Below, one piece after another: positions 55,014-64,000 of a stretch of DNA of 64,000 nt. Location of the stretch: contig JACTVC010000002.1 of the NCBI GenBank assembly GCA_018417955.1, positions 2,728,001 to 2,792,000 on the forward strand. The letters run 5' to 3'. The number at the start of each line of letters is the position of its first letter. Position 1 is the first letter of the stretch. The notes below the pieces were generated by a model. It ran no database searches, was not told the DNA's origin, and was given only the letters and a program-made list of their open reading frames with translations. Made by a program: the position numbers and the translations under genes. The stretch comes from Laccaria trichodermophora. Lineage: Eukaryota; Basidiomycota; Agaricomycetes; Agaricales; Hydnangiaceae.

Positions 55014-55232
55014 TGAGTACAAACGCAAGATTTCGTTCTGACGCGTTACCGTTATCTTATCCGATAATGAGCTTGCACTCGTTCCTCGTGCTTGCTCATC
55101 GCGGACTTGCTTATTAATCTGCTACATGTGGGCCGCGGAGTTAAATTTTCACTTTTCAGCCAGATCGTACTTTCTTCCGCGTGTTCTGTCCTGCCTCCCT
55201 CTTCCTCTTATTCCGTAGATATTACTAAAGCA

Positions 55233-56257
55233 ATGGCCAAAGGCACAAAACGCGCTTCCCCTGGGGCGGAGGATGAGAAAAGCGCTCTTCAAAGCGTCGA
55301 ACTTAGCGATGAGGATGCCAAAAAATTGCATGGCATACAACGCGAACTTGCCCGTGCTGAACTGGTCATAGGTATGTCTATATCAGCACTTCGTGCAGGG
55401 AGCATGCCACTAAACTAGTTTCTTCAGAACGCCAGGCTCAAGCCATTTTGCGCCCCGTGTATGAGAGGCGCCGTGAGATCGTGAAAGCGATCCCCAGCTT
55501 CTGGCCTGTCGCATTGCTGAACAACAGCGTGATTTCATACCATGCCCAACATGGCACTGATAAGACTGCGTTGAGCTACCTTGAGGATATATGGGTGGAG
55601 AAAAGCGCTGATGAACATAGGTGCTTTACGATCGAGTTCGTGCGTGACGCGTGTGTTTCATTGTTTTTTGAAACGGTCTTGACTAACGTTTTGTTAGTAT
55701 TTCAAAGAAAATCAGTTTTTCCATGACACGCTGCTAAAAAAAGAGTTCAAGTTTGTGCCCCCTCCTGCGGCCAAGGACGAAAAGCCAGACGAGCACGGGA
55801 TCACGGAATCAAGTCTCGATTTCTCATGGGAACGTGACGTAGAAATGTCGGTAAGTACCTCATTGGTGTACCTCAGACTCAGCCTGATGGAGACTTTTTT
55901 TTAGGTCACCAAAATTAACTGGAAGGATGCCGAGAAGGCGCTGACTAAGTTGTACCCACGTGAAGGGGATAACGAAGACGATTTACCTGCCGAACCTGGC
56001 AGCTTTTTCAACTTTTTCGAATGCAAGACCGATCCGTCTGATGTGAGTGGAAAGTACGATATGGATTTGAAAGCTTTACTGAAAGATTGGTACAGCTTGG
56101 GCTTGCAATAGCCAATGAGCTTTTCCCAGAGGCAATCGAATACTTTTTGGGCAACATCAGCAACGAAAGCGACTACGAGGACTCGGAGGATGAGGATGAC
56201 GACGATGCCGAAGAAATTGATCTTGAAAAGCCAAGAAGCAAAAAGAGAAAGGTCTAA
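55233..56257 (+). CDS. SET/VPS75-type nucleosome assembly protein (NAP family)
   Basis: Histone H3-H4 chaperone. The start MAKGTKRASPGAEDEKSALQ (55233) leads into the dimerisation helix (LSDEDAKKLHGIQRELARAE), then VYERRREIVKAIPSFWPVAL and SYLEDIWVEK. After an intron comes YFKENQFFHDTLLKKEF (typical NAP fold), then LDFSWERDVEMS, INWKDAEKALT, GSFFNFFECK. The last exon has IANELFPEAIEYFLGN and an acidic tail followed by a basic nuclear signal (PRSKKRKV), with TAA at 56255-56257. About five introns. The shortness and the FPxAIEYFLGN end favour the SET/Vps75 branch over Nap1. Confidence 0.88.
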
Positions 56258-56400
56258 GAATAAACTTTTATGCCGAGATGTATCCGAGCTATTAATAGAT
56301 GAATATAAAGGTTTGGCACAATGGAACTGGCATGGGAAGTGGTCCTTGGATTCCTGAAATCTTTTTATTCTCTTGTTCTGATTTGGTCTCACTCTCTTGA

Positions 56401-58117
56401 ATGTTTTTCACTCGTTCCTCCGTCCTTGCCGCTCTCACTGCTCTCGTCGCTGCTCACATCGACCACCACCATCATGCTGCGCGTCAAGTAACATCATCAA
56501 CAAGCGCATCACGTACTGTTGTCGCTGGTACAAGCAGTGGAGTATCCTCCACGGCATCCACGGCGCCCTCCGCAGCATCCTCCGCATCTGCGGCTTCGAG
56601 TGCTATAAGCTCTTCCACATTCAGCCCACTGGCAACCACCTTCTCTTTTACTCTCCTGGCCACAAATCCTACCGCTGTTCCATTGGCCTCGATCACCTTC
56701 AACCAGTCCAGTCTTGCCACAGTCCCACTGGACACTACTGCCGTTCCTGGTGCTCAGCCAACCTTAGCTGGCGCCCCTCCGCTACCGAACGGTACTTTTT
56801 CTTTTCCTCGAGTAGTTTCATGCTTTTGACTATTTTCGCTCTACAGTCGCCTCGCTTTCTCCTTCCAACTATCCTGCACTCGACCTTCCACCACCCACAG
56901 ATTCGCAACTAGTACAGCAGTGGATTCAAGATGTGGCGAATTCTGGCTTCTCAATCCCCAACATACCCGTCAATTCACCAGGTCTATCGTCATTCTGAAA
57001 TTTCGCGTCAATCCGGACTGATGATCGTTTCTAGGTGGATGCCCCAATAACACAGCCGCTGCTGCAGACTCCACGCGTTGTTGGTGGACTTGCGGTGGTT
57101 GTACAAGAGACACTGACATCACCACTTGTCCCAATAGCCTACAATGGGGTCTCACTTACGACGACGGCCCAGGATATTACACTCCCAATTTACTGGACTA
57201 TCTAGACCAAACGAATCTGAAATCGACATTCTTTGTCGTTGGCTCTCGCGCCATTCAATTTCCTGCTTATCTCCAGGCCGAGTACATGGGAAACCATCAA
57301 ATCGCCGTTCACACCTGGAGTCATACGGCCTTGACCACCCAAACCAACGAGGAGATCATTGCGGAGCTCGGCTGGTCAAAGAAGGTCATCAAGGATGTCC
57401 TGGGTGTCACACCCAACATGATGCGGCCGCCGTATGGGGACATTGAGTATGTTCTATTTTTAGGGTGGTCACAACGGCCTGAATTTTGCCTAGTGACCGT
57501 GTTCGAGCTATTTCAATCGCGATGGGCCTGACGCCCGTCATCTGGACACGCATCAGTCCCACTGCCACTTTTGATACGGGTGGTAGGTCCTCATATCTTA
57601 CCTGCTCGCAAACGTCACATCCCATTTGCAGACTTCAATATTCACGGGGGTTCGATTTCTGTTGAGCAAGTGTTGCAAAATTGGGAATACATTATCAGCA
57701 ATGCTACGTCTATGAGCAACGGTTTCATCGTGCTGGAACACGATCTTTTTCAACAAACTGTCGAAGTCGCTACAGGTTACATCCTTCCTGATGCTTTGGC
57801 CCATCAACCACCTTTCACGATCGAGCCGGTCATCTCTTGCCTGAACAAGCCGATGACAGATGCATACATCGAGACTAACGACAACAAGACCAACCCACCT
57901 CTCGCATCTGGTACGTTGTGGTTCCCTAAACATCCTTAGGCGAGCTAACAAATTTGCAGGATCGGCTGTGACTACACTGTCTTCTGGCGCTCCAGGTTCT
58001 GCGCAATCCACCGGGACCGCCAAATCTGCCGCAAGCGACCCAGTCCGTCTCAATGTTGGCTACGGTATCACACTAATGGGTGGACTCGCTGGCCTCGCGG
58101 CAGCAATCTGGTGTTGA
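56401..58117 (+). CDS. GPI-anchored chitin deacetylase (carbohydrate esterase family 4)
   Basis: Cell-wall enzyme that converts chitin to chitosan. It has a signal peptide (MFFTRSSVLAALTALVAAHI), then a long Ser/Thr/Ala-rich stretch. The NodB fold carries motif 1 LTYDDGPGYYTP (about 57150-57180), motif 2 HTWSHTALTT (about 57310-57340), motif 3 MMRPPYGDID split by an intron near 57448, motif 4 around VIWTR, and motif 5 FIVLEHD. A Cys-rich segment (CCxNNTA...CWWTCGGC-like) precedes the catalytic domain. The C-terminus is Ser/Gly-rich and ends in a hydrophobic tail (GITLMGGLAGLAAAIWC), fitting a GPI anchor. The stop is 58115-58117. Introns lie near 56790-56849, 56982-57033, 57448-57495, 57582-57632 and 57912-57959. 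Confidence 0.93.
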
Positions 58118-58724
58118 TCGGACAGGTAGCCATTCACGCTCAGCTGGCCATTTGATACCCGAACCGTTGTTACAATCTGAACTTCTACATACTCATTTTT
58201 TGCCTCTTCACTACCCACTTTCGGCCGGGATGGAAACCTCTGCATCCTGACGCATCTTCGTATTTACCCAAAACAATTTCTAAGACCATGGACCAATATG
58301 GATATCAAATAATTGTGATTACAGTAGTATTATCGCGCACACATGTATGTCCGCTCCAAAACACTGCATTTCTTCGAATCTTAAGCAGTGACTTAGTCAA
58401 AACCAGGACATTATATCAAAGAATTCAAATGTCCATACTATGGTAGGAATAATGGTGACAAGCCAGCCACCAAATCTAGGGGTATGGTGAAGCGACAGAA
58501 ATAGAGAGAATAACACATGCCCGGAAATAAGGAGGAAAAAAATAGGCGTCGGAAGAATAATGTAGAGGGAAGAAAAAGACGGAATGGGGCGAACAGTAAG
58601 AGGTAAAAGAGGTGGGTCCTAAATCTTCTATAAGTCTAGTGTGAGTAGCAACTCCCCCGATCTGTTGCCACGGAAGTTAGCCAAGTTCTGCGAACTGGCA
58701 ACGAAGCCAATGCTGACTATATAA
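58118..58724. other. Convergent 3' flanks, no supported gene
   Basis: About 600 bp between two stop codons facing each other. Purine-rich around 58.50-58.60 kb. No element ends or coding motifs were found. Confidence 0.5.
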
Positions 58725-61700
58725 TCACCATTCCATTACGGCTTCATCCTCCCCATGTAGAGTTAACCATGGATGTTCAATCATATCACGCGCATGCACG
58801 CGCTCCCGCATGTCGACCGCCAACATGGGCTGGAGAAAGGAGCAGAGAGACGCGGCGTCGGCTTCGGTGAAAAGATATTTTTCCGTCATAACACGCTTCA
58901 ATGGCCAGGGTTTGAGTGTCCGGATGTATCGTAAAGCACCTGATATTGAGGATGCGTTGAGGTGACAATTATCGAAAAGGAGAGAGAAAAAAAACAAGAC
59001 AAACCAGTATGATCAAACAGCTCTCGACTGTATTTGCCACCCATCTTCGCTTCCAGAGGGAAGTCGCCAAGCAACTCGATAATCTGGGCCATGTGATCAT
59101 CATCCTTCGTGAAGAGTTCTCCCTGTCCTTGAGGGTCGAATAAGTATTCGGCTGTCAACAATTCGAATATCTGAAACATGAAGACAATACAATTAATGAC
59201 GGATTAGAAAAGGCAGCGCTACCATGAACGCACCACACAAGCCACACTCCAAATGTCAGCTCTGTGGTCCCAATCACGACGACCCACAATTGCTTCAGGA
59301 GCACGATATTGACGTGTTTGAATATCTTCGGTGTAATGCTTTGTTGAGGGAGTCGCATTTCCCAAATCAGCAATTTTGACTGATATTGGCGGCGGCCTCT
59401 CCATCACAGCCTCGGACGGTGTTTGGATCGGAAGAAGAGAAGGCAAGGCATCGGGGGCAGCGGGCATAACAGAGGCTACACGCAAGCTCACGGTAGGAGA
59501 TGCGATGGGAGTAGGAGGTGGCGCAGCTGGGGTCGGTGAAGTTGGTGTAGGCGTCACGGAGGTGGGGATAACTGGTGGCATAGTCGCAGGGGGAGGGGTA
59601 ACACGAGAAGAACGAGAAGACTTATTTGCTTTAGCGGTGTTTGTGTGATTGTGCATCACATCAGAGCAACTACTATGCGGCGGACAGTGCATGTGCATGT
59701 GGGCGGAAAGTTGTGAGACATGTTGGGGAGGGGAATTACGAATGATGTTCCGCTTGAGTGGAGAAACGGTAGGGACCTTGACTTTTGACGGCGCTGTTTG
59801 CGTGAGGAGTGACCGTGAAAGGTTTGAGGGATTAGATGGAGTTTCAAACGGAGCCGAAGCTTTGACGACGCTATGAGTTTCGTTGTTGGATAGATTATTT
59901 TCGGCTATCACTTTGTTGACCCCGTTAATCAAAGTTGTGGTCTTGCTCGTCTTTGGGCCAGGCGGTGGTGTAATGGTCGGCGACGGTCGGACAGTCGTTG
60001 TTGCAGATGAATTTTCAAAGGTCGATTTTCCCACTTCTCCGGCACCTACAACGGTCAATTGAGGAAACGAGTCTCCTGCCTCCTCATCAGCGCGAGCGAC
60101 AGCTGAGACAAGGACGGCTGGGGCAGGTGCGCCTGTCCCTGGATCCTTCCAAAAACCCGCTCCTGAATGAGAGCGCGCATGCCCGTGACCGACCCTCGGC
60201 TTGCTTAAATTGTGGCTGCTTGACGTGGACTGATATGATGAAGCAAGGGTGGGCGATAGTTTGTCTCTCCACGAGGTAGAGAGAGCGGCATCTAGTTCAT
60301 TCTGCAGGGGAGTCATTTTGTTCTTTCCTTTGCTCCCTTTCATCGGCAATCCTTCCCTCTCCTGTTCCAACTCCTTGTCTTCGTCGGACATTATAAACAG
60401 GTTGGGTCTAGACCTCAGCTCAATTTCAATGTTCATATTCTTCATCCCGAGGAAACCAGCTGCCGTAGGATTGCTGAAGGAGTGAGAAAGCGACGTAGGA
60501 GGCGTGCTTATGATACTACTTGATCCAGCCCCAACGGAAGCCACTGCAGATGAAATCGAAGAGGACGAAGAGGAAGTCGAGGGGGAGTCAGCAGCAACCT
60601 TCCCTGAAGGACCAACGTCACTTGGCTTGGGCGGAAAGAGGGGCGCGGATTGTGACAGCGCGCTTGATACTTTGGGTGCACTGGAACCCATGGTCGCAGT
60701 CGTACCAGCTAACTGGTTTACTGAAGTGGCGCCAGCGGCAGCCATCCGCGAGAGATGCATCTGGGCAATGAAACTATTGTTTTGACTGTTTCTTCCGCTT
60801 CCGCTGCCTTCTAAACGGGTGCTCATACTCAGACTCGTGTGCCCGTGTGCACTTCGACCCACACTTCGCCCGGGACTGGCTAGGGGTTGAGAGTTGAAGA
60901 TTTGAACCTGCCGACGTGCACGTTGTTGGCTAGATGGAATTGAAACCCCTGCTCGAGACTTTGTCGGAAGTGGCACTCCAACGCGACGGGACGTCGGAGA
61001 AGGTGACTGAGAAAGTTCGCTATGTATGTGGGCTTCGATGTCCGGAATGGAAATTACTGAACGAAGATGACCAGTCAAAGTTGTAGGAAGTAAGATTAAG
61101 AGAGACTTACATATGTTTTCTGGTTTGATGTCCGTGTGCACCAGGTCACATTCATCGTGTAGGTATTGCAAACCAAGAAGGATTTGCTTCGCTATCACTT
61201 TGACAAGCGGTCTCGGGACACCCTTCTTCTTATTCCTCTCGATCAGCGCAAGCAGGTTTTCGCCCAGAGGTTCGAACACAATGCAGATATGGGAAGCTTC
61301 GGGACCTTGGTGCGAGAAGGAATCAAGGAAGGAGACAATATGCGATCGGCCTTGATGTGTTGGGGCGAAGGAGGATACTTGAGATAGCAACTTGATCTCG
61401 TCCCGTGCCGTTTCGGCATATCGACCAGCAGACTTGACGACTTTGAGAGCGGAATGGGAGTGCGTCCTTGAAACAACCGCTAAGTAGCCGTAGATATTTA
61501 AGGTTTAAAAAACAAGACTAACTGTGTGTCTTTTACTAGCCATACAGTAGAGAAATGTCCCCACCTGAATGATGCCATGATTGCGTGCGATGAGGCAGAG
61601 CGGCTAAGAAAAGATATAATAAACGCACCCAAGTTTTCGGATGACACGGTATCGACCATGTTTGAAAGCATCACCGACTTTGACAGGAAGATAACCACCA

Positions 61701-61825
61701 GCATTATAATCTGCGGGACTCTCCTCATCCTTGCATGACGGTTCGTCGACCGGTAAGATCTTGGGACCTGCTGGAGTTACTACGTATTGGTACTTTGCAC
61801 ATGGTTGCTTTGGAGCCATCCCCAC
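58725..61825 (-). CDS. SR-protein kinase (SRPK/Sky1/Dsk1 family)
   Basis: Ser/Thr kinase that phosphorylates RS-type splicing factors. The start is near 61825 or 61819 (MAPKQPCAKYQYV), then SPADYNAGGYLPVKVGDAFK and [20 protein letters not shown] over an intron. The N-lobe continues (ALKVVKSAGRYAETARDEIK, IVFEPLGENLLALI). The catalytic loop is LVHTDIKPENI (61.12 kb). An insert of about 550 residues, Ser/Thr/Pro-rich, separates the lobes (61.05-59.40 kb), the SRPK hallmark. The C-lobe resumes VKIADLGNATPSTKHYTEDI, TRQYRAPEAIVGRRDWDHRA, FELLTAEYLFDPQ, and ends at 58725. It starts 186 bp from CSN6, in divergent orientation. Confidence 0.93.
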
Positions 61826-62011
61826 AGATGAACGCCGAACAACGTCGAGGGAGAGGAGGGAGGAGGAGAGGCGGTTGAGGAGGATCTAGGAGGATGTTCA
61901 GACGATGTTGAAGATGGGCACGATCCGTATTACACCGCCCCTGATTGGTTGTGACACACTGGTCACACCCGACATATTTAAAACTATATTTGTGTCAACA
62001 TCGCTTGAATA

Positions 62012-63425
62012 ATGAGCTCGATGGAGACTGATGAAATCTCTGTTGTTCTTCCCTCAACAGCGACCTCTGGTCTATCCCTTTCCCTGTAAGCTCATTGTCT
62101 TTATGTCGTTCACAACTCAATCAAGTCGCGATCAGCCATCCCCTGCCAATCCTAAACATCTCCGAGCATCTGACCAGACTGAAACTCCAGACGAATTCAG
62201 CGAGCCCTTTCGGTATCAACCTTCCTCCTTAACATCCCACTAACCTTTCTCACATCCTTCACAGTCCTTGGCGCGCTATTGGGGACTCAGAATGGACGAG
62301 AAGTCGAAATAGTGAACACCTTTGAACTTGCGATTGAGGGCGGAGCCGAGTCTGTCGACCACGGTTTTCTAGTATCAAGACGCGATCAATGTTATTCTTT
62401 TTTCTTGGACCTACTCTCTCGCGTCTGATACCACAACATACGATAGACAAGCAAGTCTTTCCTTCGCTTGAGTTTATCGGATGGTACACAGTGGCTCCTA
62501 AGCCAACAGCACACCATATTGCGCTCCATGACCAAGTGTGTTACTTATTTACTCTTATTACAAGTCGCGTTAACAATAACTCTAATAGTTCACAGGATAT
62601 TGCTCGACTCCACTGCTGTTGATCTTGCAACCCACACTGGCAGTGATCTCAAGTGCTGATGTCAATGCACAGACCCTTCCTTTCAAAGCTTTCGAGCCTT
62701 CAATCGAGATTAGGGATCGCAAATCGCGTTCGGTTTACATTGAAGTTCCTTACAATGTCGAAACTGGGGAAGCCGAGCGCATAGCAGTCGATTGGACAGC
62801 ACGAGGTGGTGGAAGTGGCACAAGTTGTAAGTCGTGTGATTGGTCACACTCTTTTGGTTTTCTGTATTTACTTATCTACTCAGTGGAATCACACTTGCAG
62901 ACGCAACGATCTGCCGTAAAGATGTTACATGAGAGGATCTTGGTACTTGTCAAATATGTTGCGGACGTCATTGCAGGTTCCTGCCTTCTTTCCTCGTTTT
63001 ACTTCATGCCAAAATGACAACGAACCAAAGGCCAAGCAACAAAGAATCATGATATCCTTCGATCTTTGGCAGCGCTGATTGCTTCACTACCTGCATCTGA
63101 AAACAAAGCTTTTCGTGAAGAGTTCGAAACAGTATGCAAACTTTTGTCTCACATCGTTTGAAATATCCCTCAAAATCATCACAGGAATATGAAGATGTGC
63201 AGCTCACTGCGTTCCTTTCTTCCTTGACGAAATCTGCCAATATCCTGAATGACGTGAGCTCGCCTCCAAGTAGAAGTCTTTGCCTTGCTGATCGAGGTCT
63301 TTCATCTGTAGCTTGTTGACAAGCATCTAGTCACAACCGCAGGCCGAGATGATCGCGGTCAACGTAGGAGGATGGGGCGGCAGGGGACTATTCCGGGCGG
63401 TGACTGGGGAGACCGCCTTCATTGA
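62012..63425 (+). CDS. CSN6: COP9 signalosome subunit 6 (MPN domain)
   Basis: Non-catalytic MPN subunit of the COP9 signalosome, which removes Nedd8 from cullins. The start MSSMETDEISVVLPSTATSG (62012). After an intron comes LHPLPILNISEHLTRLKLQT. Another intron follows, then VLGALLGTQNGREVEIVNTF, VFPSLEFIGWYTVAPKPTAH, NPLLLILQP-like PLLLILQPTLAVISS, and PFKAFEPSIE. The MPN lacks the JAMM zinc motif (no HxHPxxxx..D), as expected for CSN6. C-terminal helices (QRSAVKMLHERILVLVKYVA, LTAFLSSLTKSANILND) end in a basic tail with TGA at 63423-63425. About seven introns. Confidence 0.88.
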
Positions 63426-64000
63426 AGTCAGCGCTGTTATCATACGCACCACAGGCAGAAGGGTTTTGAGCTGTCTCAAAACTTCTGCAGAAGGTGCCCT
63501 TTCCAGAGACTCAAGAGGCGAGATTGTGTATTATAAAAATTGTAAAAATGTGATGAGAACGTCCAATGTACCTTGGAACGAGAGGAACTCAAACTCGCAG
63601 AAACTGTGCAAAGGGGGATCATTCTTGGTATATGTCACCATCAGTCTTAGCTGTGATTATATGGGGGGAAAATCAATTATAGTTACATACGATTCAGTAT
63701 TTGGAGCCCCAACGATATAGTGGCTCGTGTGGCACGAGGCGCTGGCGTGAGACATCTTTCTTGAAGTATCTTCACCAATCTCAAGGTGTGGTAATCACCC
63801 ACAATTGAGCTGGAACTATAGATCAGAATTGTAATTTGTTTCTCCGTTCTGCTGAGAAAAATATTCAATTCTAGAGACGTTTTGGCCTGTCTGAAGTAAC
63901 CCTCTGCCAGGCTGTGGTGACGTTTGATCCTTATGCATATCACACTGTCTTGGGCACATCATGATTTATTGTATTGGAACTGTTCTAGCATGTATAGATA
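63426..64000. other. Window end, no supported gene
   Basis: 575 bp after CSN6. Short frames occur on both strands but none carries a motif or continues an exon pattern. It could contain the edge of a gene lying beyond the window. Confidence 0.4.

Overview
The window is nuclear DNA from a filamentous basidiomycete, most likely an agaricomycete mushroom. The genes are compact and broken by many short introns (about 46-65 bp, GT-AG with one GC-AG). Intergenic gaps are often only 100-250 bp, and the gene set is typically fungal (Spc7, UGO1, tricalbin, a Cys-3-type bZIP, a GPI-anchored chitin deacetylase). No product was checked by database search. All assignments come from reading motifs and family-typical sequence, and exon borders were placed by eye.

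Layout. 1-24.8 kb is ordinary conserved housekeeping DNA: the 3' part of ALG10; an unidentified Ser-rich coiled-coil protein; kinetochore SPC7 (-) divergent from a kinesin-6 (+); uracil-DNA glycosylase; the eRF1 methyltransferase MTQ2; a tricalbin-type ER-plasma membrane tether (-); UGO1 (+); and a Nudix hydrolase. 25.3-30.3 kb is a decayed island. It holds a second, broken copy of the NPL4 3' end, a frameshifted UTP20 3' remnant, an HNH-like gene, a 752-bp terminal-inverted-repeat (TIR) element with a TA duplication, and a shredded geranylgeranyl-diphosphate synthase. 30.4-43 kb returns to intact genes: NPL4, a bZIP regulator, COX19, a secreted glycerophosphodiesterase, the Rieske protein RIP1, a TMEM205-like membrane protein, U2A' (LEA1) and SAC1.

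43-55 kb is a nest of mobile DNA between SAC1 and a SET/VPS75-type histone chaperone. A Helitron coding region had already lost most of its middle. It was then split by a full-length chromodomain Ty3/gypsy element (226-bp LTRs with one mismatch, TTGGA duplication, one open 1673-codon polyprotein). Its helicase end was separately split by a 748-bp TIR element with a 9-10-bp duplication. Two further TIR elements (471 and 533 bp) and many copies of a G-rich hairpin repeat lie around it. 55.2-63.4 kb is again intact: VPS75-like chaperone, chitin deacetylase, an SRPK kinase (-) and CSN6 (+).

Functional links are mostly those of general fungal gene order. The one clear pairing is SPC7 with kinesin-6, two mitotic genes sharing a 202-bp divergent promoter that carries two ACGCGT and two CACGTG sites. 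I saw no CRISPR array, rRNA or convincing tRNA, and no secondary-metabolite cluster. The most informative part of the window is the datable order of transposon insertions and the pseudogene island beside NPL4.
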